Assembly: GCA_028283765.1 (NCBI GenBank)
Contig: JAPWJY010000008.1
Span: 310,001-374,000 of the forward strand
Origin: Parvibaculaceae bacterium
GTDB lineage: Bacteria; Pseudomonadota; Alphaproteobacteria; Parvibaculales; Parvibaculaceae
DNA: 64,000 nucleotides
Reading direction: 5' to 3'
This document shows positions 27,092 to 36,200 of this stretch, piece after piece. The translations under genes were made by a program, and so were the position numbers. How positions within the stretch are numbered: the stretch's first letter is position 1; every line of letters begins with the position of its first letter. A model generated the notes under the pieces. The model did not search any database. It saw nothing but the letters and a program-made list of their open reading frames with translations, and had not been told where the DNA came from.

Positions 27092-27367
27092 GCCGTGCGG
27101 TGCCGGAGCATGGAGAAGGTGCGACGATCCCCCGGGACTTCCCTGTCCCCGTCTAATCCCCAACACCTGACCCTTGTTTCGGCATCTGCATGTGCCTTTC
27201 GCGCCGCCCGGCGCGGCAATTTTCACCGATAACACGCCCGGCCGGTCCGGCTGGCCGCTTTTCTCGCGCTGCCCCTCTTTTGCACTGCATCAATGCGTAT
27301 GATAATCCCCGTTGCCGCAAGGGAGACCGGCCGCAGGGTTGGGGCGCAAGGCAAGGGTGGGCGTGAG

Positions 27368-29359
27368 ATGAGCGAGCAGGAAACCAGACCGGTGAAACGC
27401 GACGAACCGTGGATTTTCCGCACCTATGCGGGGCATTCGACGGCGCGGGCCTCCAACGAGCTTTACCGCACCAACCTCGCGCGCGGCCAGACCGGCCTCT
27501 CGGTCGCCTTCGATCTGCCGACCCAGACCGGCTATGACAGCGACCATGTGCTGGCACGCGGCGAGGTCGGCAAGGTCGGCGTGCCGGTCTGCCATCTGGG
27601 CGACATGCGGGAACTCTTCCACGACATTCCGCTCGAGGTGATGAACACCTCGATGACGATCAACGCCACCGCGCCGTGGCTGCTTGCGCTCTATATCGCT
27701 GCCGCCGACGAGCAGGGCGCGGACCGCAAGAAGCTGCAAGGCACGGTGCAGAACGACATCATCAAGGAATATCTGTCCCGCGGCACCTATGTGTTTCCGC
27801 CCGAGCCCTCGATGCGGCTGCTGACCGACGTGGTCGCCTATACCTATAACGAAGTGCCGAAGTGGAACCCCACCAACGTCTGCTCCTACCATTTGCAGGA
27901 AGCGGGGGCGACGCCGGTGCAGGAACTGGCCTTCGCGCTGGCGACCGCCCAGGCGGTGCTCGACCATGTGCGCGATTGCGGGCAGGTGCCGGAAAAGGAT
28001 TTTCCCACGGTCGTCGGCCGCATCAGCTTCTTCGTCAACGCGGGCGTGCGCTTCGTCACCGAAATCTGCAAGATGCGCGCCTTCGTCGATATGTGGGACG
28101 AGATCTGCCGCGACCGCTATGGCGTGACCGAGGCCAGGCACCGGCGCTTCCGTTATGGCGTGCAGGTGAACTCGCTGGGGCTGACCGAGCCGCAGCCTGA
28201 AAACAACGTCTACAGAATATTGATCGAGATGCTGGCTGTCACGCTGTCGAAGGACGCGCGCGCGCGCGCCGTGCAGTTGCCCGCATGGAACGAGGCTCTG
28301 GGCCTGCCCCGGCCATGGGACCAGCAATGGTCGCTGCGCGCCCAGCAGATCCTCGCCTATGAAACCGACCTGCTCGAATATGACGACATCTTCAATGGCT
28401 CGACCGCCATCGCGAAAAAGGTCGAGGAGCTGAAGCGCGAGGCGCGTGAGGAACTCGACCGCATCGAGGCGATGGGCGGTGCGGTCGCCGCCGTCGAAAG
28501 CGCCTATATGAAAAGCCGCCTTGTCGAGTCGAACGCCGCAAGGCTCGCCGGAATCGAGAGCGGGGCGCAGGTGGTGGTCGGCGTCAACAAATACATCGAG
28601 AGCGCGCCCTCGCCGCTGGCCACGGGCGAGGATTCGATCATGACCGTCGCCGCCCACATCGAAGACGAGCAGATTTCCAGATTGAAGGAATGGCGCGCGG
28701 CCCGGGACGACAAGGCAGTCAAGGCGGCGCTCGCCGATCTGCGCCGCGCCGCGATCGAGGGACGCAACATCATGGAGCCCTCCATCGTTTGCGCCAAGGC
28801 GGGGGTGACCACCGGCGAATGGGGCTCTATGCTGCGCGAGGTCTTTGGCGAATATCGCGCGCCCACCGGCGTGGCCCATGCCGCCCGCAACGACGCCCGC
28901 GATCTCGACGAGGTGCGCGCCGAGGTCGATGCCGTCTCCGTCAAGCTTGGCCGGCGGCTCAAGTTTCTGGTCGGCAAGCCCGGCCTCGACGGCCATTCCA
29001 ACGGCGCGGAACAGATTGCGGTGCGCGCGCGCGATTCCGGCATGGACATTGTTTATGAAGGCATCCGGCTGACGCCTGAGCAGATCGTCAAGTCCGCGCT
29101 TGAGGATGACGTCCATGTGGTCGGGCTCTCGATCCTCTCGGGCAGCCATATTCCACTCGTTACCGAAGTGCTGGAGCGGATGCGCGTGGCCGGGATCAGC
29201 CATATTCCGGTCATTGTCGGCGGCATCATTCCGCCGGAGGATGCCGAGCGGCTGAAGGCGGCGGGGGTCACCGCCGTCTATACGCCGAAAGATTTCCAGA
29301 TCACCGACATCATGTCCGATATCGTTCGGCTGGTGGATGCGAAAGTCGAGGCCGCCTGA
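27368..29359 (+). CDS. ecm: Ethylmalonyl-CoA mutase (MeaA-type B12 mutase)
   Basis: 663 residues. The N-terminal TIM barrel has the acyl-CoA mutase blocks FRTYAGHSTARASNELYR, GLSVAFDLPTQTGYDSD and TNVCSYHLQEAGA. The C-terminal cobalamin domain has D541-G-H543-x-x-G546, the lower-ligand motif, then GLSILSGSH. Length and the start of the barrel fit the MeaA/Ecm branch and not the large methylmalonyl-CoA mutase subunit. It converts (2R)-ethylmalonyl-CoA to methylsuccinyl-CoA, using adenosylcobalamin. A start 75 nt upstream (27293) is possible, but 27368 fits family length. Confidence 0.93.
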   Translation: MSEQETRPVKRDEPWIFRTYAGHSTARASNELYRTNLARGQTGLSVAFDLPTQTGYDSDHVLARGEVGKVGVPVCHLGDMRELFHDIPLEVMNTSMTINATAPWLLALYIAAADEQGADRKKLQGTVQNDIIKEYLSRGTYVFPPEPSMRLLTDVVAYTYNEVPKWNPTNVCSYHLQEAGATPVQELAFALATAQAVLDHVRDCGQVPEKDFPTVVGRISFFVNAGVRFVTEICKMRAFVDMWDEICRDRYGVTEARHRRFRYGVQVNSLGLTEPQPENNVYRILIEMLAVTLSKDARARAVQLPAWNEALGLPRPWDQQWSLRAQQILAYETDLLEYDDIFNGSTAIAKKVEELKREAREELDRIEAMGGAVAAVESAYMKSRLVESNAARLAGIESGAQVVVGVNKYIESAPSPLATGEDSIMTVAAHIEDEQISRLKEWRAARDDKAVKAALADLRRAAIEGRNIMEPSIVCAKAGVTTGEWGSMLREVFGEYRAPTGVAHAARNDARDLDEVRAEVDAVSVKLGRRLKFLVGKPGLDGHSNGAEQIAVRARDSGMDIVYEGIRLTPEQIVKSALEDDVHVVGLSILSGSHIPLVTEVLERMRVAGISHIPVIVGGIIPPEDAERLKAAGVTAVYTPKDFQITDIMSDIVRLVDAKVEAA

Positions 29360-29431
29360 GCGCCCCGTCACCGCAGCGTCATGAAACTGACGGAATGTGC
29401 GGCGAAGAATCCACCCTGGCCAGAGGACGTC

Positions 29432-30067
29432 ATGAGCGAATATTACGAATACCGGACTATCCTGCTGAAACGCGGCATCTCGCCGGTCACCCATTTCGCC
29501 AGTCTTGTTCTGGGGAAGGGCGTTTCCCACATCACGGAAGACGGCGGCACCTTTATCGGCCTGTTCTCGCCGCAGTTCGGCTTCCAGTCCAACGAGATGG
29601 TGGTGCTGACACAATGGCCGGAAGACATCGACATGTCGCAGGAAAGCGAGGAGTCGATCTACGATACCGACGATGTCGAGGATTATCTGGTCGAAATCCT
29701 GCATCCGACGCCCCGTCCGCGCAGCGCCGACAGGCTGAAGCCCGGCGGCGTTTACGTCCATCGCTGGTTCACGGTGGACGCGGAGCGGGTCAACGAATTC
29801 ATCGAGCTTTCCGACAAGGCATGGGAGAGCTTCGAGAAGAAGTTCGACGCGCAGGTCTATGGCCTGTTCGAGGCCGAGCGCGACGAGGAGGACCTTGAAC
29901 ATGGCGAGACCCGTCTGCTGCTGCTGACGCGCTACGCCAGCCTCGCGGTCTGGGAGCATTCCCGCAGCGAGGACGCTGATCCCGACGCCTGGGGCCTGTT
30001 CCGCCGCCGGGTCGAACTGACCCGTTCCACCGTCGCCCGCAGCTCGCTGCTGGTGGTCCCGGACTGA
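29432..30067 (+). CDS. Uncharacterised protein with possible NIPSNAP-like/dimeric alpha-beta barrel fold
   Basis: 211 residues from the ATG at 29432 (GAGGAC upstream; an ATG at 29381 is also in frame). I do not recognise it firmly. Two halves each alternate short strands and helices: YEYRTILLKRGISPVTHFASLVLGKG with FGFQSNEMVVLTQW, and YVHRWFTVDAERVNEFIELSDKAWESFE with TRLLLLTRYASLAVWEHSR. That pattern looks like tandem ferredoxin-like (NIPSNAP/EthD-type) domains. It is soluble, acidic and without a signal peptide. It follows ecm by 72 nt, so may be co-transcribed with it. Function unknown. Confidence 0.7.
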   Translation: MSEYYEYRTILLKRGISPVTHFASLVLGKGVSHITEDGGTFIGLFSPQFGFQSNEMVVLTQWPEDIDMSQESEESIYDTDDVEDYLVEILHPTPRPRSADRLKPGGVYVHRWFTVDAERVNEFIELSDKAWESFEKKFDAQVYGLFEAERDEEDLEHGETRLLLLTRYASLAVWEHSRSEDADPDAWGLFRRRVELTRSTVARSSLLVVPD

Positions 30068-30080
30068 TTTTCCAGCGGCA

Positions 30081-31013
30081 TCAGATCCGGCCGGAGGCGG
30101 CGGCCGGTTCCGGCGGCAAGCCGATCAGCCGCTTTATATCGTCCGGCCCCATGCCCTCGTCGCGATAATCCCGCAATGATTTCGATGTCATGGATTTGGA
30201 GAGTTTGCGCCCCTCCGCGTCGCGTATCAGCCCATGGTGGTGATAGCGCGGCGCGGGGAGGCCCAGCAGCACCTGCAACAGCCGGTGGACATGGGTGGCG
30301 GGGAAGAGATCGCGCCCGCGCGTCACCAGCGTCACGCCTTGCAGGGCGTCATCCACCGTCACCGCCAGATGATAGCTTGTCGGCACGTCCTTGCGCGCCA
30401 GCACGACGTCGCCGAAAAGTTCCGGCTTGATGGTCTGCTCGCCCGTTTCCCCGGCCGGACCCTGACCTTCCTCGGCAAAGCAGATCGGTCCGCCCGCGAT
30501 GCGTTCGGCCTCCGCTTTCGCTTTCGCCATGTCGAGCCGCCAGGCGAACGAGCGCTCCTCCAGCAGCAGGGCCTTGAGCTGGCGGGCGGGCAGGCCGCGG
30601 TAAAGGCCGGGATAGACCGGCGCGCCATCCGGGTCGCGCGGCCAGCGCTCGAGCCCGATGCCGGTTTCGGCGATGGCGTCGAGGATTTCGCCGCGCGTGG
30701 CGAAACAGGGATAGACCAGATTCTGTGCCCGCAGGCGCTGCAGGGCGCGCTCATAATCCCCGAAATGTTCAGACTGGCGGCGAATTTCGCCATCCCATTC
30801 GATGCCGAGCCAGGCGAGGTCGCCGATCAGCTCGCGCTCCAGATCGGGGCGGCAGCGGCCCCGGTCGATGTCCTCGATGCGCAGCAGATAGCGGGCGCCG
30901 CGCGCCCGGGCGAGCCGTTCGCCGGTCAGGGCCGAAAAGGCGTGGCCGAGATGGAGACGGCCATTGGGACTTGGCGCGAACCGCAGGACCTCCTGTTGTT
31001 CCCTCGACATCAC
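30081..31013 (-). CDS. gluQ: Glutamyl-Q tRNA(Asp) synthetase
   Basis: 310 residues, a truncated glutamyl-tRNA synthetase without an anticodon-binding domain. FAPSPNGRLHLGHA holds the HIGH-type motif (residues 21-24) and GRKLSKS is the KMSKS-type loop near residue 268. LRIEDIDRGRCRP is the glutamate/ATP pocket. GluQ-RS attaches glutamate to queuosine at position 34 of tRNA-Asp. The cysteine-type zinc site of some members is reduced to a single Cys (VYPCFATRGE). Confidence 0.92.
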   Translation of the reverse strand: MMSREQQEVLRFAPSPNGRLHLGHAFSALTGERLARARGARYLLRIEDIDRGRCRPDLERELIGDLAWLGIEWDGEIRRQSEHFGDYERALQRLRAQNLVYPCFATRGEILDAIAETGIGLERWPRDPDGAPVYPGLYRGLPARQLKALLLEERSFAWRLDMAKAKAEAERIAGGPICFAEEGQGPAGETGEQTIKPELFGDVVLARKDVPTSYHLAVTVDDALQGVTLVTRGRDLFPATHVHRLLQVLLGLPAPRYHHHGLIRDAEGRKLSKSMTSKSLRDYRDEGMGPDDIKRLIGLPPEPAAASGRI

Positions 31014-31220
31014 CGGGTCTCCTGCCTCACCTCCTGGTCAAGGGGGGCATCGTGTGGTTTTCACCGATCCATGACCTTATGCCCAGGTGCCGTTTCCAGA
31101 TGAGAGGGGCGCGCTTTGGCGGATCATGCTCTAGACTGCCCCCGCTTATAGCCGAAAACGGGGCGGACCGGGCGTCTGTTTCCCCGGAATTGATGATGAA
31201 GACAGGGACTGTGAACGAAA

Positions 31221-31916
31221 ATGGCAATCATGCTTTCCGGGCCAAGCATGCCCCCCCAGAGCGGCAAGGCCGGGCAACTCGTGGTGCTTTGCCATGGCTA
31301 TGGCTCGGACGGGAATGACCTGATCGGGCTTGCCCCCCACTGGCAGCGCGTGCTGCCGGGTGCGGCTTTCGTTTCCCCCAATGCGCCCGAGCCCTGCCAG
31401 ATGAACCCCGGCAGCTACCAGTGGTTTCCCCTGACCCGCCTCGATCCCGCTGAAATCGGGCGGGGCGTCGAGGCGGCGGCCCCTGTGCTCAATGCCTTTC
31501 TCGATGCGGAACTGGAGCGGCGCGGCCTCGACGGCTCCAGGCTCGTGCTGGTCGGCTTCAGCCAGGGCACCATGATGGCGCTGCACACGGGCCTGCGCCG
31601 GGCGGTGCCGCCAGCCGCCATCATCGGCTTTTCGGGCGCGCTGGCCCTGCCGGAGAAGCTCGCCGCGGACATAACCGGGCAGCCGCCTGTTCTGCTGGTC
31701 CATGGCGATCAGGATAATGTCCTGCCCGCCGCGCGCATGTTCGAGGCCGTGATGACGCTCGGCGCGGCCGGCCTTGCCGTGCGCTGGCACCTTTCCCACG
31801 GCCTTGGCCACGGGATCGATCCAGACGGTCTGGAGCTTGGCGGCCGCTTCATCGCCGACGCCATCCGGGGCGCTTTCCGCGGCGCCCGGGGCGGCGAACA
31901 TTGGCCCCGCGCCTGA
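31221..31916 (+). CDS. Phospholipase/carboxylesterase (alpha/beta hydrolase)
   Basis: 231 residues, matching the AB_hydrolase_2 family (YpfH, acyl-protein thioesterase type). LVVLCHGYGSDGNDLIGLA forms the oxyanion hole, the nucleophile is Ser114 in LVGFSQGTMMA, Asp lies in VHGDQDNVLP, and the catalytic His in LSHGLGHGI. It hydrolyses short carboxylic esters or lysophospholipids in the cytoplasm. No strong ribosome-binding site is seen; a second ATG at 31230 is an alternative. Confidence 0.87.
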   Translation: MAIMLSGPSMPPQSGKAGQLVVLCHGYGSDGNDLIGLAPHWQRVLPGAAFVSPNAPEPCQMNPGSYQWFPLTRLDPAEIGRGVEAAAPVLNAFLDAELERRGLDGSRLVLVGFSQGTMMALHTGLRRAVPPAAIIGFSGALALPEKLAADITGQPPVLLVHGDQDNVLPAARMFEAVMTLGAAGLAVRWHLSHGLGHGIDPDGLELGGRFIADAIRGAFRGARGGEHWPRA

Positions 31917-32012
31917 CGCCGGAAGGCCGGACAAAGAGCCCTCCGGGACAATTGTCAGGGGCGACGCTTTCGTCTATGGTCCGCCCATCCTGAACCGGGC
32001 AAGCCCCGGCGC

Positions 32013-32089
32013 GCACCCGTAGCTCAGCTGGATAGAGCGTTGCCCTCCGAAGGCAAAGGCCACACGTTCGAATCGTGTCGGGTGCACCA
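32013..32089 (+). tRNA. tRNA-Arg (anticodon CCG)
   Basis: A complete cloverleaf: acceptor arms GCACCCG / CGGGTGC, D-stem GCTC / GAGC, anticodon stem TTGCC / GGCAA with loop CTCCGAA (anticodon CCG, reading CGG), T-arm ACACG-TTCGAAT-CGTGT, discriminator A and an encoded CCA. 77 nt. Confidence 0.96.
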
Positions 32090-32222
32090 TCACTCCGGAA
32101 CAAATGAGCGAATACTCCCGCCCGTGGTCTGGCCAGGACATTTCGTTCAGGTTGATGATTTCCCAATATCGTGTTCTCTTCCATATCCATACGAGCGCGT
32201 TGCCGTTACCGGGGGGAAACGT

Positions 32223-32726
32223 ATGGTAAACGTCGTCATGATGCTTCTGGGCGTGCTGCTGCCGTTGCTGCACCTGGTGCTTGGCAAGGGGCCCTGGACA
32301 CGCCGCAACATCCTTCGCCTGCTTCTTGTCTACGCATTCGTTTTTGACGTCGGCGGTGTCGGCTTCATCTTCGGTTTCATCCCGCATGTCTTCTACGCCG
32401 ACGAGGCCGCAAAGCTGATTGGCTGGCTACCCGGCAGTCCGTTCCAGTTCGAGGTCGGGCTGCATGACGGCGCCTGGGGCATCCTCGGCTTTCTGTGCGT
32501 CTTCATCGGCGGCGGGTTCTGGCTGGCGACTGCGCTCGGCTGGTCGTTCTTCCTGCTCGGCGCCGCCTACGGCCATGTGCATCAGCTGCTCGTCGAGGGC
32601 GATTTCGCGCCATACAACCTCATGCCGGCATTCACCGACACGTTTATCCCGTTGTGGCTGCTCGGACTGCTCTACGCCTACTATCGCAACGGCGGCCTCG
32701 AGGGTTTGTTGCGCCGGGAACGTTGA
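32223..32726 (+). CDS. Small multi-pass membrane protein, DUF6790-like
   Basis: 167 residues with about four membrane helices. FVFDVGGVGFIFGFIPHVFYADEAAKLIGW, FEVGLHDGAWGILGF and YGHVHQL resemble the DUF6790 family of uncharacterised inner-membrane proteins. The start at 32223 has GGGGGGAAA just before it; longer frames would run through the tRNA. It lies directly downstream of tRNA-Arg. No function can be offered. Confidence 0.8.
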   Translation: MVNVVMMLLGVLLPLLHLVLGKGPWTRRNILRLLLVYAFVFDVGGVGFIFGFIPHVFYADEAAKLIGWLPGSPFQFEVGLHDGAWGILGFLCVFIGGGFWLATALGWSFFLLGAAYGHVHQLLVEGDFAPYNLMPAFTDTFIPLWLLGLLYAYYRNGGLEGLLRRER

Positions 32727-33127
32727 AATGCATGGCGGCCCTGTGCGGCTGGCGGATGCCGTTTGTGGTGCCACAGGGATCGTCTCGATCCATGCAGCGC
32801 AGGACCATCATGTGCCGTGCCTTGCAGTTCAGGTGATTCGGAAATGGCCTGCGCCGGGGTTCAGGATCGCCGGCCCCACCCGTTGCCGCCATGGCCGTTC
32901 TTCCCAAAACCGCCGGGAAAATAATTCTGCCGGAGTGGCGCGGACTGGCCACCTTCAAACATCAGTACGCAGTCCATAGCCAGGGGAATGGTCAGGCTGG
33001 CTCCTCATTATACCGAAGGGCGGAGGCCGTATTTTATTAAGCCGGCAAGATATAAGTAGTAATCTTACGTATTTTAGAAAATTACTGAAATAATTATTCA
33101 ATCTATTGTTTATTTTTCAAATAAAAA

Positions 33128-33154
33128 TTGACACGAATAAAAAGCAAACATACT
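33128..33154 (+). promoter_or_regulatory. Candidate autotransporter promoter overlapping an inverted repeat
   Basis: A perfect TTGACA (33128-33133) is followed by CATACT (33149-33154) at 15-base spacing, which is short. The -10 position falls within the left arm of the 18-bp inverted repeat, so a protein bound there would block RNA polymerase. The upstream 90 bases are A/T tracts that could act as an UP element. Confidence 0.35.
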
Positions 33155-33177
33155 GGATGCCAGTATGTTTGCTTTTT
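33139..33177. repeat. Perfect 18-bp inverted repeat (3-base loop)
   Basis: AAAAAGCAAACATACTGG, ATG, CCAGTATGTTTGCTTTTT. The arms match at all 18 positions and end in A5/T5, so it can also act as a bidirectional intrinsic terminator. It lies 52 nt upstream of the preferred autotransporter start. Confidence 0.85.
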
Positions 33178-33229
33178 CTGGGGATGGGGAAGCATGGGCA
33201 TTGTTTCCCCAGGTGAGGGATTTTTGTCG

Positions 33230-36200
33230 ATGTTTTCTCTGACGTCTTGCTCGGACTCCGTTTCTTCGCAGGAGAGGCTCCGGTATGGCCTGAGAGCTGC
33301 CCTGCTGGCCTCTGTGGCTGGTGTGGTGCTGATCGCCCAGGCCGTTTCGCCTGCCCTGGCGGCTGACGGCGACGGGGGCAGGGGTGGCCCTTTCGATCTC
33401 GCGGGAGCGGCTGGACAAGGCAGCGCCACAGGGACCGGCGGTAGCGGTGGATCTGCTGCCAGTCCTTTTGGCGGCGGCGGCGGCGGCAGCGGCATTGTGG
33501 GTGGTAGTGGAGGAAACGGCAGTCCAGCCAGCCCGGTCATCCCGGGCGGTGCCGGTGGCAGCACTCCTGGCAGTAACGGTCAAAACGGCACCACTGCTGC
33601 AGGCGGCAGCGGCGGCGGCGGCGGCGCTCATGGTTATGTCGGTACGCTCAGCGGTTTCCCAGGTGGCTCGTTGAAGGGCGGCGATGGAGGTAACGGGGGG
33701 CTGGCCCTCGGATACGGCGGCGGCGGCGGCGGCGGCGGGTTTGGCGCGGTCCTCATCGGCCTTTCCAATACAAACTTTGCGATTACCAACTTGAGCTCCA
33801 TGACGGGCGGCAATGGCGGCGATGGCGATTGGGCTGCCGAAGGCGGCAGTGGCGGCAGCGGTCTTGTTCTTTCGAACCCGAACAGTTCCGCCGTGACGCT
33901 CGACACCATCATGACGGGGGGTAATGGCGGCACCGGCAGCGCCAACGCCAGCGGCGGCGGCGGCGGCAGCGGCTTTGTCCTTTCGAACCCGACCGGTTCG
34001 ACTACTATGACGATTAATGCCAGCGCGACGGGTGGTAGCGGTGGCGCCAGTACCAGCGGAAGCGGCGGAAGCGGCGGCATCGGCGCGAGAGTGGATAACA
34101 GTGGCGGCGCGGCTGCAACCCTCATCGTCAATGCCGCCGTCACAGGTGGCACGGGTGGTGCCGGGATTATTGCCGGTGCCGGCGGAGCGGGTATCCAGGG
34201 CCAGGACGTCACGGTCATTCTGGAGGCCGGCGCGGATGTCTCGGGAGGGTTGAGCGGCGCCGGAACACGCGCCGCCGCGATCTCCTTCACCGGGGGGACG
34301 AATGTTCTGGAACTCCAGAGTGGCGCAACCGTCACCGGCAACGTGACCGGGGCAAACGGGGACGATACCCTGAACCTCGCCGGTACCGCAGACGCCAGCT
34401 TTGCGCTTGCCGGCCTCAATTCCGGTGGCCAGTTCGGTGGCTTCGGCACCGTGCAGAAAAAGGACAGTTCCACCTGGACGCTGACCGGCAGCACCACTTC
34501 CGGTGCCGCATGGACTGTTCAGGCGGGCGTGCTCGCTCTGGTGGGCAGCGACGGATCCATCGCAAACGCGGGCAGCGTCACGGTAAACGGCACGTTCGAC
34601 ATTTCCGGCACCACGGCCGGTACGGCCATCAGGAACCTTTCCGGCACCTCTGCCGACGGTGACGTTGTTCTCGGAACCAAGGCGCTGGGGCTCACCCAGA
34701 GCACCAATGGCAGCTATGCCGGTGCCATCTCGGGCAGCGGCACATTCACCAAGAGCGGCACCGGCATGCTCAGCCTCTCCGGCAACAGCAGCGGCTTCAC
34801 CGGAACGACCCAGGTACAGGCCGGCGTCCTCCATATCGGGAACGGAACGAGCGGCACATTGGGTGGCGAGGTCAATGTCGCATCCGGCGCGACGCTGGAA
34901 GGCAGCGGCGGGACGGCGGACGGAGACGTCTCCATCGCCTCGGGCGGTGTGCTCCACGGCGGGCAGAATGGCGGCGGCCTGACCATGGGTTCGCTCATCC
35001 TCAATGCAGGCGCGATCACCAATGTGAGCCTTGCCACGCCCACCATCAGCAGCGCCGTCTTCAACACCACGGGTGCGCTCATCGTGAATGGCACGCTGAA
35101 CGTGACCGGTGAACCCGGCTACGGTCTGGGCGTCTACCGGGTTTTCGCCAGCGGCGGCACGCTTACCGATAACGGCCTTGCGCTGGGCAGCCTGCCGACG
35201 GGCAACTTCGTCACCTCGCTCGAGGTGGGGGAGACAGCCGTGGACGTCGTGGTCGATGCGCCCGACACCAGCCTCCAGTACTGGAGCGCGGATGGCATCA
35301 GCCGGGGCGGCAGCGGCAGCTGGACCGCCGCCAATGACTGGCTGAACCGGAGCGTCGGCACGGTCTCGCCCTGGGCTGGCAACACCGGCGTCTTCACGGG
35401 CACGGCCGGTACGGTGAGCGTGGCGGGAACGCAGGCTTTGGGCACCCTTGAATTTCTGACCTCGGGGTATGTGGTCGAGTCCGATGCCGGCGGCACGCTC
35501 GATCTTGGCGCCGGCGGACGGCTGTGGGCGGAGGGCGACGACACCACCGCCACCGTCTCGGCCGCCATCACCGGCAGCGGCGCCCTCACCAAGATCGGCG
35601 CAGGCACCATCGTGCTTTCAGGCGAGAACACTTACGAAGGGGGTACGGTCTTCGATAGCGGCACGCTCCAGGTGGCGGGCGACGCCAGTCTGGGTGCGGC
35701 CTCCGGCGGGCTCACCTTCAACGGCGGCACCCTGGCGACGACGGAGAGCTTCTCCAGCGCGCGCGACATCACCCTCAATCCGGCTGATGTGCTGCCCGGC
35801 AGCGGTACGCTGGACGTGGCGGACAGCACGGCGCTCACGCTGTCGGGCGTGATCTCGGGAGGCGGCGGACTCACCAAGGAGGGCGACGGCACCCTCATTC
35901 TCATCGGCGACAACACCTATACCGGCCTGACCACCATCAATGACGGCACGCTGCAGATCGGCAACGGGGGCACAACCGGGTCCATCGTCAGCGATGTGGT
36001 GAACAACGCCAGCCTCGTTTTCGACCGCTCCGGTACCTACAGCTTCCCCGGCAGCATCACCGGCAGCGGCACGGTGTCCTTCCTTGGCGGCGGCACCGTC
36101 CTGTTCGCCACGCCCGGCGCATACAACGGCCCGATCTCGGTCGAGGATGCGACCGTGACGCTTCAGCCGGGCGCGACGTCGGCCTCTCCCTTTACGGTCG

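Larger units (their letters stand above)
26752..27367. other. Divergent ccr-ecm control region
   Basis: 616 bases separating two genes of one pathway, so control elements for both are expected. Facing right: a TTGAAA (26941-26946)/TAGAGT (26963-26968) pair with 16-base spacing, giving an ecm leader of about 390 nt. That leader contains an inverted repeat at 27063-27091. The 26890-26990 segment is AT-richer than its surroundings. No small gene with a good start and codon bias is visible. Confidence 0.5.
32727..33229. other. AT-rich intergenic region upstream of the autotransporter
   Basis: About 500 bases. The first 250 have no gene with good codon bias (a 48-codon frame near 32891 is not convincing). 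From about 33030 the composition turns sharply AT-rich, ending in a perfect 18-bp inverted repeat at 33139-33177 and a TTGACA hexamer at 33128. This is the lowest-GC stretch in the window, pointing to transferred DNA or a silencer-bound promoter. Confidence 0.6.

Noticed and set aside
26970-27367. Possible cobalamin riboswitch before the B12-dependent mutase gene
   Set aside because: A GAGCCAG string near 27030 recalls the B12 box, but the following ACCTGCC part and the other conserved core elements are absent.
27290-29959. An 889-codon open frame on the minus strand
   Set aside because: Fully antisense to ecm, which has clear family motifs. GC-rich codon bias keeps antisense frames open; the protein shows no recognisable domain.
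32040-32726. A longer reading frame for the DUF6790-like protein
   Set aside because: It begins inside tRNA-Arg; the ATG at 32223 has a strong ribosome-binding site and matches the membrane protein.
32891-33040. A 48-codon frame in the gap after the DUF6790-like gene
   Set aside because: No ribosome-binding site, no codon bias, and no recognisable features.
32013-33230. Integrase or attachment-site repeat beside the tRNA
   Set aside because: No second copy of the tRNA 3' end and no recombinase gene were found by eye in the window.
33400-34250. Regularly spaced repeats that could be mistaken for a CRISPR array
   Set aside because: Units are in frame, imperfect, 111-114 bases apart and encode a continuous Gly-rich protein; no cas genes nearby.
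33110-35094. Long proline- and alanine-rich open frames antisense to the autotransporter
   Set aside because: They mirror glycine-rich coding repeats (GGC read as GCC or CCG) and have no start signals or domains.
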